64,000 bases of DNA from positions 57,806 through 121,805 of the forward strand of contig SVGP01000006.1 in assembly GCA_015056255.1 (NCBI GenBank), given 5' to 3'. Below are positions 25,265 through 34,221 of the stretch, piece after piece. Within the stretch, counting starts at the first letter, position 1. Every line of letters begins with the position of its first letter. The notes below the pieces were generated by a model that ran no database searches, was not told the DNA's origin, and saw only the letters and a program-made list of their open reading frames with translations. Both the position numbers and the translations under genes were made by a program. This stretch comes from Clostridiales bacterium. Its GTDB lineage: Bacteria > Bacillota > Clostridia > Christensenellales > Aristaeellaceae.

Positions 25265-27307
25265 TTAGCTCATTCTAAAGTCGATCTCTCTGGGCGGAAT
25301 CTTGGTCAAGCGGATTTCTTCAAGAAGCTCGGGGGTTACGGTTACGCCTCTCTTTTTGGCTTCACGGTTGGCTTCCATGCCGAACCAGAGGTCGGTCAAA
25401 GAGGTTTCGCCTTCGCGGATGGTTGCGTGCTGCTCTGTGAACAGCTCCTCTAAGAAGTCGTAGTTTCCGATTTCGTAGGCGGCCATGCCGGCGAATAAGC
25501 GGCTTCTGTCGTCCTTTTTGGTGATTTCGGAAGCGGCTTCGAAGGCGTCCCAACTCTCCTGGAAGCGTTTGGCTTTATTGAGAAGCTGGAGAAGTTCGCG
25601 CTTGTAGGCGGCGTCCAATTCGTCTCCGCCGGCTTCGCAGGCTTTTTTCATGAGGGCAATGGCTTCGTCCTCATTGCCTTGTCTTAACGCGATCTGGCTG
25701 CGGTTACGGATGGCCTGGGGACGGAGCTTTGCGTTTTTAACGCCCTTAAAGCACTTTTCGGCCTTTTCAAGGTCGCCGTTTTCAAACGCCATAACGCCCA
25801 GCATGAGCTTGGCCGCGCAGGAGGTGTCGTTTTCGAGCATCTCGCGCCATTCCTCGGCTACCATGAAGCTGTCTCCCTTGAAGCATGCGAGCTTGCCTTT
25901 CTTAAGAAGGCTCATCCACGGCTTCTGTTCGTCCGTCATGGAGTTATCCGGGAATTCGTAGCCCGCGGGAACGGGCTTTGCGCCCATCTTTTCGCGGCGG
26001 TTTCTTTCAAGCGCGCCCCAGCCGGTGCCCTTATAGATGATTTCCATTTTGCCGTCGAAAAGGTCGTTGGCCTTTTTCTCAATGGCAAGAAGTTCATCGT
26101 CGGAAAGCACGCTCATGGTGATTTCGCGGGCGAGATCGCGGGAATCGTGCCACTCTTCGAAAAGCAATTCAGGCTTTTCGGCCTGCGCACAGGAGAAGGC
26201 CTGCGTAAAGGAGATGGTGCTGTTGGCGCCGATTTCGTAGCCGTGCACCTGAGACGGGGCGAGACCCGCCTGAAGCTCGATATAGTCGCCCTGGCCCGGC
26301 TCGCTTAAGAAATCGCACCAGAAGCGGCCGCCTCTGCCCTTGCCCCAGCAGAACATTTTTCTGTATCTTAAGGGCTGGGTGCTCTTTTCAAAGAACATAT
26401 AGCCGTCCTTATAGGAAATGGCTTCCCAGGGGCAGGTGGTCTTTTCGCTGGTCTGGAAGAAATATTCGCTGGAGCGCGGGATGCGCATGGAGTAGGACGC
26501 GTCGAAATCGGCATGCTCTACGCCGTTTACATCCGTATAGTACGGCATTTTGGCGTGACCGAAGCCGTTTGCGACGTACTTGATTCTGTCGGGATCGGAA
26601 TCGTCCTTGATCCAGTCCTGATAGAACACTTCGTCCGTCTCGCTGAACACGCGCGCTTCCTCGGTTTCGATGACGGCGGTGTTCGTCCACCAGTACATGG
26701 GCTTTACAAAGTCGTCGTCGTTCACGATGCGAACGTGGGCAACCAGCGCCTTTGCGCCGTCCGGCAGATGGAAGTCGATCGACCAGAAGAGGTTTTTCTG
26801 TCTTTCGTAATCATACATGCGCAAAAACGGCGCTTCACCCTCTTTTTCAACCTTTGCAAAGAACATGGGGCTGCAGGTGGAGAAGGTGTGGCCAAGCTGG
26901 CTGACATTCCATTCCACGCCGCCGCTGGTCCACGCATCGCGGATGGCGAGGTTTGCGGGCTGGAAGACGGGGTTTGTGAAAAGGATGGGGCGACCTAACT
27001 TTTTATCGGTGAGCGAATAAAGCTTTCCGCCCAGCCACGGAAGGAACACGGCTTTGATGTATTCGTTTTCCATAACGATGACATCGCGCTCGATTTCGTC
27101 CCTCGCGCGGGTGTATACATCCTGCATGCGATAGGGCAAAACGCGCGTTCCGCAGTCGCGGCCCAGCGTTTCGTTGTCTTCATGCGGAAGGAGCGAGCCG
27201 TTGCTCTTTACGACGCGGTTTTTTTCGGCGTCGCGAAAGCGCGGCAGCGGATTTTCATAAACGCCCTCGGGGCCGGGAATGATCATGCGTTGTAATTCGA
27301 TGGTCAT
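25265..27307 (-). CDS. DUF5107-containing protein with TPR-like C-terminus
   Basis: A 680-residue cytosolic protein. The first 400 residues match DUF5107, a beta-rich galactose-mutarotase-like fold: VIVMENEYIKAVFLPWLGGKLYSL near residues 75-98, WTSGGVEWNVSQLGHTFST near 125-143 and MYWWTNTAVIETEEARVF. The last 230 residues are helical with tetratricopeptide character (GVMAFENGDLEKAEKCFKGV, RQGNEDEAIALMKKACEAGG). The family is associated with carbohydrate catabolism but no activity is established. The start at 27307 is 9 nt from AAGGGG. It lies 39 nt behind the sugar-isomerase-like gene, so the pair probably acts on the same sugar. Confidence 0.82.
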   Translation of the reverse strand: MTIELQRMIIPGPEGVYENPLPRFRDAEKNRVVKSNGSLLPHEDNETLGRDCGTRVLPYRMQDVYTRARDEIERDVIVMENEYIKAVFLPWLGGKLYSLTDKKLGRPILFTNPVFQPANLAIRDAWTSGGVEWNVSQLGHTFSTCSPMFFAKVEKEGEAPFLRMYDYERQKNLFWSIDFHLPDGAKALVAHVRIVNDDDFVKPMYWWTNTAVIETEEARVFSETDEVFYQDWIKDDSDPDRIKYVANGFGHAKMPYYTDVNGVEHADFDASYSMRIPRSSEYFFQTSEKTTCPWEAISYKDGYMFFEKSTQPLRYRKMFCWGKGRGGRFWCDFLSEPGQGDYIELQAGLAPSQVHGYEIGANSTISFTQAFSCAQAEKPELLFEEWHDSRDLAREITMSVLSDDELLAIEKKANDLFDGKMEIIYKGTGWGALERNRREKMGAKPVPAGYEFPDNSMTDEQKPWMSLLKKGKLACFKGDSFMVAEEWREMLENDTSCAAKLMLGVMAFENGDLEKAEKCFKGVKNAKLRPQAIRNRSQIALRQGNEDEAIALMKKACEAGGDELDAAYKRELLQLLNKAKRFQESWDAFEAASEITKKDDRSRLFAGMAAYEIGNYDFLEELFTEQHATIREGETSLTDLWFGMEANREAKKRGVTVTPELLEEIRLTKIPPREIDFRMS

Positions 27308-27346
27308 ATTCATATTCCCCTTTTATCCGTGATGAGCAATGATTAA

Positions 27347-28834
27347 TTATTTGAAGGGATTCTCCTTGGGATAGGGCAGGGATGCGGGCTGGTTATAGTT
27401 GATCTTCTCAACGCCGAGGAGAGAAAGAACATTAAAGATCTGCTTTCCGACATGGCCGAAGGCAACTGCGCCGTGATGCGGATATCCGTCGCCGATTAAG
27501 ACGTAGCGGTAGAAACGGTTCATCTCGGGAATGGCAAATACGCCGATGCCGCCGAAGGACTGGGTGGCTACGGGCAGAACTTCGCCCTGGGCAACGTAGG
27601 CCTGAAGCTTAGAGTCCTTATTGGCCTGCAGGCGGAAGAAGGTGATGTCGCCGGGGATGATATCGCCTTCGAGGGTGCCGCGGGTGATGTCGGGCTCGCC
27701 GCCGTTTTCAAGGCCGCGGTTCATGATCAGCTGATACTTCATGGTGCCCTTGGTCAGGCGGCAGATGGGCGTATTTCCGCAGTGGAAGCCCATGAATACT
27801 TCGTTTGCGCGATAGTCATATTTTCCGCAGATGGATTCTTTGTACATATCAGCGGGAACGGAGTTGTTGATGTCAAGCAGGGTTACGGGTTCGCCGGTGA
27901 TGCAGGTGCCGATGAATTCGGACAGCGCGCCGTAGATATCAACTTCGCAGGCTACCGGAATGCCCATGGCGGTCAAGCGGCTGTTGACATAGCAGGGAAC
28001 AAAGCCGAATTCCGTCTGGAACGCGGGCCAGCACTTGTTGGCCATGGCGACGTACTTCGCGGTGCCCTTATTGGCCTCGATCCAGTCGAGCAGGGTCAGT
28101 TCATACTGCGCAAGGCGCGGGAGGATACCGGGCATCTTGTTGCCTTCGCCCAGCTCGTCTTCCATTTCCTTGATCTTCGCGGGGATGCGGGGATCGTTGG
28201 CATGGGCTTTGTAGGCAGCGAGAAGGTCGAGTTCGCTGTTTTCCTGAACGTTGATGCCAAGGCCGAAAAGCGGCGCGATGGGCGCGTTGCAGGCCAAGAA
28301 GTCGAAGGGACGGGGGCCGAAGGTGATGATCTTAAGATCCTTAACAGCGATCAGGGCTCTGGCCACGGGCGCCCACTCGATAATCATATCGGCGCACTCG
28401 TCGGCGGTGCCTACAGGATACTCGGGGATGTAGGCGGAAATGCCGTTGAGCTTTAAGTTATAGGAAGCGTTCAGCATCCCGCAGTATGCGTCGCCGCGCT
28501 CGCTGGAAAGAACGGCAATGTTCTCTTCCGCAGCGGCAACATACATACAGGGGCCGCCAAACATCTTGGCAATCAGGGTCTCGGGGCCTTCGGGGCCGAA
28601 GTTTCCAAGGTAAACGACGAGAGCGTTGACCTTCGCCTTTTTGATCTCTTCATAGGCTTCGGCTACGTTTGCATCGATGCCGCCTTCAATGATGGTCTTG
28701 ATTTCAGCAACCTTCAGGCCCTTTTTCTTAAGCGCCTTTACAACGGCAACTCTTCTGCGCTCGGCAAGCTCAATGGGGAAACAGTCGCGGCTGACGGCGA
28801 CAATACCAATTTTGACTTCGGGTAAATTGATCAT
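27347..28834 (-). CDS. L-fucose/L-arabinose isomerase family protein
   Basis: A 495-residue protein of the aldose-ketose isomerase superfamily that includes FucI and AraA. Visible features are an N-terminal Rossmann-like domain (VKIGIVAVSRDCFPIELAERR), a middle domain with ITFGPRPFDFLACNAPIAPLFGLGI and CYVNSRLTAMGIPVACEVDIYGALS near residues 294-318, containing an acidic residue suited to Mn2+ binding, and GYPHHGAVAFGHVGKQIF near the C-terminus with histidines. The exact sugar is not determined. The start at 28834 has GCGGAGGAG upstream; ORF extension to 28876 enters the leader. Confidence 0.85.
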   Translation of the reverse strand: MINLPEVKIGIVAVSRDCFPIELAERRRVAVVKALKKKGLKVAEIKTIIEGGIDANVAEAYEEIKKAKVNALVVYLGNFGPEGPETLIAKMFGGPCMYVAAAEENIAVLSSERGDAYCGMLNASYNLKLNGISAYIPEYPVGTADECADMIIEWAPVARALIAVKDLKIITFGPRPFDFLACNAPIAPLFGLGINVQENSELDLLAAYKAHANDPRIPAKIKEMEDELGEGNKMPGILPRLAQYELTLLDWIEANKGTAKYVAMANKCWPAFQTEFGFVPCYVNSRLTAMGIPVACEVDIYGALSEFIGTCITGEPVTLLDINNSVPADMYKESICGKYDYRANEVFMGFHCGNTPICRLTKGTMKYQLIMNRGLENGGEPDITRGTLEGDIIPGDITFFRLQANKDSKLQAYVAQGEVLPVATQSFGGIGVFAIPEMNRFYRYVLIGDGYPHHGAVAFGHVGKQIFNVLSLLGVEKINYNQPASLPYPKENPFK

Positions 28835-28910
28835 GATAAATCTCCTCCGCGTAATTATTTTCATTATAAAGGGCATGCAGTTGGCACGCCTAAGTTACCA
28901 ACATATTATA

Positions 28911-28938
28911 ATTATAACACGGTGTAAACAACTGTCAA
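28911..28938 (-). promoter_or_regulatory. Promoter of the isomerase-DUF5107 operon
   Basis: Minus strand TTGACA (28938-28933), 16 nt, TATAAT (28916-28911), with a second TATAAT directly following. The spacer holds GTTTACACCGTG-like sequence that could be an operator, and the transcript can form a GTTGG/CCAAC hairpin. Confidence 0.7.
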
Positions 28939-29072
28939 GATTTATTTCCTCTTATTTTGTCATTGACCTAAGCAGATTTTCAATGATATGATAAAAATAA
29001 GAATGATTTCTGACATTTTGTCCCTTTCAAGCGTCTATTATATAGGAGCCCATTTCAAAGGGGAGTTATCGA

Positions 29073-29528
29073 ATGAACGAGAAGGAATACAGGGAGAAGA
29101 TCGAAAGCCTTTATCCCGCGCTTTACAGAATCGCCCTTGGCATTCTGCATAACGAGCAGGACGCGGCCGATTGCCTGCAGGAAGCGGTTTTCCGCGGCTG
29201 GATCAAGCGCCGGCAGCTTAAAAATCCAGAAAGCTTTCGCGCATGGATGGGTCGGATCACGATGACGGAAGCCAAAAATATCCAAAGAAAAGCAATGCGG
29301 CAGAAGAGAATACCGCTCATTTCGGCGTCTGGGCCGAATGGTTCTGTTCGGGAAGCGCTGTTTGCCATTCCCGAAAAATACCGTGTTCCACTAATTTTAT
29401 TTTATATGGAAGGCTACTCCACGCGTGAAATTGCCGAAATGCTTCAAATTCCCGAGGGACGGCTTCGCGAACGCATGCGCGCAGGCAGAGAAAAAATAAG
29501 GAGGCTGATGGAAGATGGCAAAAACTGA
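29073..29528 (+). CDS. ECF-type sigma-70 family RNA polymerase sigma factor
   Basis: A 151-residue alternative sigma factor of extracytoplasmic-function type: region 2 with ALYRIALGILHNEQDAADCLQEA (residues 16-38) and AWMGRITMTEAKNIQRK, and region 4 with AIPEKYRVPLILFYMEGYSTREIAEMLQIPEGRLRERMRAGREKIRR split by the usual helix-turn-helix. AAAGGGGAG precedes the ATG. Its last 14 nt overlap the following membrane protein gene, the arrangement of a sigma factor with its anti-sigma or sensor partner. Confidence 0.92.
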   Translation: MNEKEYREKIESLYPALYRIALGILHNEQDAADCLQEAVFRGWIKRRQLKNPESFRAWMGRITMTEAKNIQRKAMRQKRIPLISASGPNGSVREALFAIPEKYRVPLILFYMEGYSTREIAEMLQIPEGRLRERMRAGREKIRRLMEDGKN

Positions 29529-31590
29529 TTTTGTTTCCGAATGCATCCGTGAATCCCTGCCTGCCCCTTCCCCCCTTGCCCAGGCCGCCATAAACCACGC
29601 GTTTCAGCGCATTCATAAGCGGGAAATCATCCGTAAAGTCGCCTGTGTTCTCCTTCCCCTTGCCTGCGCAATCACGATTGCTTTTCTCATGCTGCCAAAG
29701 GGTATTCAGCCACCGTCGGAAGACTTTTTAGCCTCTCCAGCTCCTTCCCCCGCTTCTTCACCCGAGCCGCCAGAGACAGAAACGGTCTTTGTTGGCAAGG
29801 CTGACCCCTATTATCATGCATTTCAAAAATGTGCAAGTATTAAGGGCAGTACGGAGCCAATGATGGAGCGCGCGGCAAGGCTGAACGGCCTCTACCCCTG
29901 CCCCGTGTGCTGCGAGTTTGAAACAAAGCAGCCCCACATTGAGGCGATGGCAATCGGAGATATATTGATCTTAAGATATGAAGACGAATATCTGTATGAA
30001 CCTCAGCTGACAAGCGTATTCGGCTATGACTGGCCTGACGAATACAAAGCCGAAATTGCGCATGCAGAGCTTGCCGATAAACTTCACGCAAAGCGATATA
30101 TTGATTTTCTGACCGAAGCGAATAAAAACAGAAGCGCGGAGTGCGTCGCGCGAGCGCCCGAGGTGCTTCATCTGTATCCGCACGGCATTCTATCCGGCAG
30201 TTTTGATTATTACGACGAATCACTTAAATACCCCAATCAGGAAAAGCTGAGCGCACGTTACATTGGTTCATCGCACTACGCCATTTACTATCCTGATTTC
30301 AACCTAACCGATACCATCGATGTATTTTCAAGAATCAACGGCTATGAAATCGGCTTTTCAATCCAGAATGGTAAAGACTCAATGACAAGCGCATTTACCC
30401 TTGAAAGCATTACAAATATTCATGTTTTCGATGTGCGCAGAATTGACGAATCCGGCGCATACTACGCATCCGTCTCAGGCAGCTTCACCTATTCTCTCTA
30501 TCACACAGGAAACGAGCACGTGCTTGTCGTCAAACAGGCCGACGCCGATCCGTTTCTTCTTAAAAATGTCACCCTCAGAATTGGCGATAGCACATATTCG
30601 ATAAACGGTTTTATGGCCGAAAGCGAGCAGTCGGATGAATCTGACAAAAGGCAGGCAAAATACGCGTTTGTTCTGACCGATCAGGAAGCGGCGTCCATCA
30701 AAAACGGCGCGGGCATTTCCATTGAAACCATAGATTTTGAAAAGATTGCCCGTGAAAGCCCGTTTGCCTATACGCCCGTTCGGTACGGCACGGGCAGTCA
30801 CGGTGTGATCAACAAAAGCGGTCAGTTCGTAATTGCCGCCGAGTACAAGGACGCATGGTCGTATCAGGATCTGAGCGGTATGAACGCCCAAAATACCATT
30901 GGCCCAATTTTCCTTAAGGACTATGAGGATACAATTTATATCCATGACGGTGAAACCCTTGAACGCATCGCGTGGTACGCTCTGAGCGGCGAAAACAGCG
31001 CGGGGATTGCGCTTCCCCGCTCCACGCGTAATACCATCAGCGTCGAAACCCCTGGAATATATGCGCTTCGGCGCGACGACGGCGTATATCTTTTGAACCG
31101 GAATGGAGAGCGCCTTCTGTCGTTTTTATATGGAAAAGACGGGAATTACGAAAACAATCTCCATTATTCGGCAGTCTTTGCCCATGGAACTGCAGGTTAT
31201 CCTGAGTGTCTCGTATTGTTTAAACAAACGAACGGCTATACCCCGGACCGCATGTGGGTAAGCGATTTAAACGGAAATCGGCTTTCGCCCGATTTTATGC
31301 GCCTCATTCCCTTTATATGGAATGAAGGAACAGGCATTTTTATAAGCATCACCTACGACCGCGAATACGCCGAAAAGTACTTTTTCCTTCCCTATTACGA
31401 AAAAGGCCTGCCGTTTTCAGGCTATGAAAACGACAGGACCTTCCGTGTCGGATTGGTGGATCAATACGGAAATACAATCGCCGCATGCGAATACATTTCC
31501 CTTGAAGTCATCGATGATTTTATATATCTTACAAAGGAAAACGGGGAACAAGACCTCATCGATCCAAGTGCATTTTCGTGCGATTCCTGA
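29515..31590 (+). CDS. Single-pass membrane protein with WG-repeat region, likely sigma-factor partner
   Basis: A 691-residue protein. Residues 1-40 are cytoplasmic, residues 41-60 form a transmembrane helix (KVACVLLPLACAITIAFLML), followed by a Pro/Ser linker (PAPSPASSPEPPE) and a Cys/His patch (YYHAFQKC ... YPCPVCC, about 100-134) like small metal-binding segments in extracellular proteins. The C-terminal half contains WG-type repeats (GVINKSGQFVIAAEY, VGLVDQYGNTIAACEY). The overlap with the sigma gene and topology suggest an anti-sigma/sensor role, but no recognised anti-sigma domain is visible in the short cytoplasmic part. Its stop codon lies in a REP-like hairpin. Confidence 0.68.
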   Translation: MAKTDFVSECIRESLPAPSPLAQAAINHAFQRIHKREIIRKVACVLLPLACAITIAFLMLPKGIQPPSEDFLASPAPSPASSPEPPETETVFVGKADPYYHAFQKCASIKGSTEPMMERAARLNGLYPCPVCCEFETKQPHIEAMAIGDILILRYEDEYLYEPQLTSVFGYDWPDEYKAEIAHAELADKLHAKRYIDFLTEANKNRSAECVARAPEVLHLYPHGILSGSFDYYDESLKYPNQEKLSARYIGSSHYAIYYPDFNLTDTIDVFSRINGYEIGFSIQNGKDSMTSAFTLESITNIHVFDVRRIDESGAYYASVSGSFTYSLYHTGNEHVLVVKQADADPFLLKNVTLRIGDSTYSINGFMAESEQSDESDKRQAKYAFVLTDQEAASIKNGAGISIETIDFEKIARESPFAYTPVRYGTGSHGVINKSGQFVIAAEYKDAWSYQDLSGMNAQNTIGPIFLKDYEDTIYIHDGETLERIAWYALSGENSAGIALPRSTRNTISVETPGIYALRRDDGVYLLNRNGERLLSFLYGKDGNYENNLHYSAVFAHGTAGYPECLVLFKQTNGYTPDRMWVSDLNGNRLSPDFMRLIPFIWNEGTGIFISITYDREYAEKYFFLPYYEKGLPFSGYENDRTFRVGLVDQYGNTIAACEYISLEVIDDFIYLTKENGEQDLIDPSAFSCDS

Positions 31591-31601
31591 ATCGCCCCTA
31601 C
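31579..31601. repeat. REP-like element overlapping the end of the WG-repeat gene
   Basis: CGATTC-CTGA-ATCG palindrome followed by CCCCTAC, the complement of GTAGGGG plus hairpin. The stop codon TGA of the upstream gene is in the hairpin loop, so the last three or four codons of the gene are REP sequence. Confidence 0.65.
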
Positions 31602-31653
31602 CTCATCAGGGTCATATGAGCAGATGGACGATTATTTTCAAAAAATGGTGTCC

Positions 31654-33051
31654 TTACCCGATTTTCTTCCCGTAGAGCGTCATATCCACAGAATCAAAGC
31701 CCACGTTCTGTTTAACCTTCATTTCTGCAAATTCTTTCTTTTGCGTAAGGGTTACTTCTCTGATAAACGGCGTCTCGGCGAGTATGAATTTAAAATGGAT
31801 GCTCCCCTCTTCCACTTGGGCGCAAGCGGCGAAGGTGTGCCCGAGGCGCTCGCCGTTTTCAATCCATTTTCCATATCCGAAGGGGATTACTTCGTTTTTC
31901 TGATAGGGCGTTTCGTATAGATAGGTAAAGGCGATTTTCGCTTTATCTTCTTCAAAGGTAAATTTCAGCGACTTGATTCCAAGGGGATTTGCGGACATTT
32001 CGTATTCGGCGCTTTCACCCGCGACGTTTGCGCTGCCTCCGGGAAGATCAATCTTCAGGTTTTCAATGAGCGCATTCATTTCTTCAAGTCCGTCGTCCTC
32101 GCATTTGTCGCCCATACCCGGCAAAAGGTGCGCCCATGCTTCGTTCAAAATCTGCCCAATGTCGTTTGAGCCACTGGTGATGGCGAGCACTGCATCCTGC
32201 TTCGGCATCACCACACAGTATTGACCGAATGCGCCGTCGCCTCTGTACACGCCCTCGCGCTTACACCGCCAGAACTGAAAGCCGTAGCCCTGCGACCAGT
32301 CGCTGTCCTCGTTGGGGTCGCCGTTTGAAATCTGTTTGGACGTTGCCATTTCAATCCATTCGGGGTTTAGAAGCTGTTTTCCGTCAACCGCGCCCTTATT
32401 TAAAAGGAACTGGCCGAATTTTGCGATGTCCTCGGTGTGCAGGTTGAGGCCAAACCCTCCGGTGTTTGCGCCCTCGGGCGATTCCTCCCACCAGATGTTC
32501 TGAATGCCCAAAGGCTCAAAAAGGCGCGGCATTAAATAGTCAAACACCTTTTCACCCGTCACCTTCTGAACGATTCTGCTCAGCATGTAGGTGGCGGGCG
32601 TATTATAGGTAAAGATGCTGCCGGGCTCCTTGTCCACATAGGAGGTCAGGAAGTTGTAGGCCCATTTTTCGCCGTTCAGTGCGTTCGGCTCGCGGCTGTG
32701 ACCGGTGCCCATGGTGAGAAGGTTTTTAACCTTCATTTTCATCATGTTTGCGCAAGGATCTGCGGGCAGCTCGTCCTTAAAGAAGGAAACCACATCATCC
32801 TCAATGGACAAAAGCCCTTCCTGACACGCAAAGCCGACGGCGGTCGAGGTGAAGGATTTGCTCAGGGAAAAAAGCATGTGCACAAAGGAGGGCGAATATG
32901 GCTTCCACCAGCCCTCTGCAGCCACCTGCCCGTGGCGAACGAGCATAAACGAATGGAGCCCTAATTTTTTCTCATTGACAGCCTTTATAAAGGAAGAGAC
33001 AGCTTTTGGCAATATGCCTAAAGCGCCCGGCGTTGAACGTGTAAGAATCAT
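31654..33051 (-). CDS. Serine hydrolase, beta-lactamase class C / penicillin-binding-like
   Basis: A 465-residue member of the beta-lactamase family (PF00144). The SxxK motif is SLSK in MLFSLSKSFTS near residues 61-71, and the Tyr motif is YNT in FTYNTPATYMLSR near 146-158. The C-terminal 120 residues form an extra beta-rich domain. There is no signal peptide, so it is probably a cytosolic esterase or peptidase rather than an antibiotic-resistance enzyme. The ATG at 33051 is 8 nt from AAAGGAG; the GTG at 33060 would overlap that site. Confidence 0.85.
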   Translation of the reverse strand: MILTRSTPGALGILPKAVSSFIKAVNEKKLGLHSFMLVRHGQVAAEGWWKPYSPSFVHMLFSLSKSFTSTAVGFACQEGLLSIEDDVVSFFKDELPADPCANMMKMKVKNLLTMGTGHSREPNALNGEKWAYNFLTSYVDKEPGSIFTYNTPATYMLSRIVQKVTGEKVFDYLMPRLFEPLGIQNIWWEESPEGANTGGFGLNLHTEDIAKFGQFLLNKGAVDGKQLLNPEWIEMATSKQISNGDPNEDSDWSQGYGFQFWRCKREGVYRGDGAFGQYCVVMPKQDAVLAITSGSNDIGQILNEAWAHLLPGMGDKCEDDGLEEMNALIENLKIDLPGGSANVAGESAEYEMSANPLGIKSLKFTFEEDKAKIAFTYLYETPYQKNEVIPFGYGKWIENGERLGHTFAACAQVEEGSIHFKFILAETPFIREVTLTQKKEFAEMKVKQNVGFDSVDMTLYGKKIG

Positions 33052-33080
33052 GCGACACACTCCTTTCAGTATATGGATTT

Positions 33081-33109
33081 AGTATAGCGTATTTTTTACG
33101 AAAACACAA
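33081..33109 (-). promoter_or_regulatory. Promoter of the serine hydrolase gene
   Basis: Minus strand TTGTGT (33109-33104), 17 nt, TATACT (33086-33081). Confidence 0.6.
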
Positions 33110-33129
33110 GAAATTTACAAGAAAAAGGA

Positions 33130-33158
33130 TTGACACAGCGCATATATCATGTTAATAT
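33130..33158 (+). promoter_or_regulatory. Promoter of the amino acid ABC operon
   Basis: TTGACA (33130-33135), 17 nt, TAATAT (33153-33158), 46 nt before the substrate-binding protein start. Divergent from the serine hydrolase promoter. Confidence 0.75.
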
Positions 33159-33203
33159 AGCACCACGTTAGCAAAATAAAGTATTTTAATGGAGGAACCC
33201 GAT

Positions 33204-34028
33204 ATGAAAAAACTGTTTACACTTGCTTTGGCTCTCATTCTTGCATTTTCCTTTGCCGCAATGGCAGAAGCCGACAATTCCCTTCAGGCTATCAAGGACA
33301 AGGGCTATCTGATTTTAGGTCTTGACGACAGCTTCCCCCCGATGGGCTTCAACGACGAAAACGGCAACATCGTAGGCTTTGACATCGACCTTGCGACCGA
33401 AGTTTGCAAGCGCCTGGGCGTTGAGCTCAAAGCGCAGCCCATCGACTGGGCGGCCAAGGAAGCGCTTTTGGACGCCGGCAACATCGACTGCATCTGGAAC
33501 GGCATGTCCATCACCCCCGCGCGTCAGGAAGCCATGTGCATGACGGAAGCCTACCTCAACAACTGCATCGTGATTCTGACCACAAAGGACAGCGGCATTG
33601 AAAAGGTAGAAGATCTCGCCGGCAAATACGTGGCCGTTCAGGGCGGATCGTTCGCAGAAGAAGTTCTGACCATCGCTGACTACGGCTATCAGGATGTATA
33701 CGCCTCCATCGCTGAAGTGATCACCGAGGCCGATTACCTCTACGCCATCATGAACCTTAAAAACGGCATGGTCGACGCGGTATTGATCGACGAAGTGGTT
33801 GCCCAGTACGAGCTTTCCAAGCTGAACGACGAATCCCTCGTCTGCGTTGGAAATCTCTGCGATGACCTGTACGGCATTGGCTTCAGAAAGGCGGACGTCG
33901 CCCTGATGAATGCTGTATACTCTGCCCTCATCGACATGGCCAAGGACGGAACCGCAGCGCAGATCGCGGCCAACTGGTTCTCTTCCGACATCGTAACGCC
34001 GGTTCTTCTGGCGGGAGAAGCGGAATAA
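33204..34028 (+). CDS. Polar amino acid ABC transporter, substrate-binding protein
   Basis: A 274-residue family 3 solute-binding protein that captures a polar amino acid outside the membrane. It has a signal sequence (KKLFTLALALILAFSFAAMA, residues 2-21) followed by AEADNSLQAIKDKGYLILGL, the family motif DDSFPPMGFNDENGNIVGFDIDLA split around residues 41-63, and VQGGSFAEE. There is no lipobox cysteine, unusual for a Gram-positive binding protein. Start at 33204 is 7 nt from GGAGGA. A REP-like pair separates it from its permease gene. Confidence 0.92.
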   Translation: MKKLFTLALALILAFSFAAMAEADNSLQAIKDKGYLILGLDDSFPPMGFNDENGNIVGFDIDLATEVCKRLGVELKAQPIDWAAKEALLDAGNIDCIWNGMSITPARQEAMCMTEAYLNNCIVILTTKDSGIEKVEDLAGKYVAVQGGSFAEEVLTIADYGYQDVYASIAEVITEADYLYAIMNLKNGMVDAVLIDEVVAQYELSKLNDESLVCVGNLCDDLYGIGFRKADVALMNAVYSALIDMAKDGTAAQIAANWFSSDIVTPVLLAGEAE

Positions 34029-34065
34029 CAACGCCTGATTTAAAGCGCGTTCGCATTCAAAACAG

Positions 34066-34145
34066 CGCGGGCGATCAATGATCGCCCCTACAGATCATTA
34101 TGATACAGAAGCAAAATGTAGGGGCGTGCATTGCACGCCCGCGCG
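34066..34145. repeat. REP-like inverted pair 2, inside the ABC operon
   Basis: GGGCGATC hairpin ending in CTAC (34088-34091), 26-nt spacer, GTAG (34118-34121) starting a GGGCGTGCA hairpin. Same two hairpin types as pair 1 in the opposite order. It lies between binding-protein and permease genes, where such hairpins can protect the upstream mRNA. Confidence 0.88.
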
Positions 34146-34221
34146 TTTTTTGTTCATTCTCTCTCGAAAGAGGCGCGCCTTGTCACTCAAAACAACAAAT
34201 GACTTACAGGAGGAATCCCCT

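Noticed and set aside
29000..29072. Autoregulated ECF promoter before the sigma gene
   Set aside because: Only loosely matching TGACAT and TATTAT boxes with poor spacing; not enough to annotate.
31654..33051. Beta-lactamase resistance gene
   Set aside because: No signal peptide and an extra C-terminal domain; class C fold alone does not show antibiotic hydrolysis.
34078..34221. N-terminal extension of the amino acid permease
   Set aside because: The extra 48 codons are REP sequence and spacer, and a strong Shine-Dalgarno site precedes the TTG at 34222.
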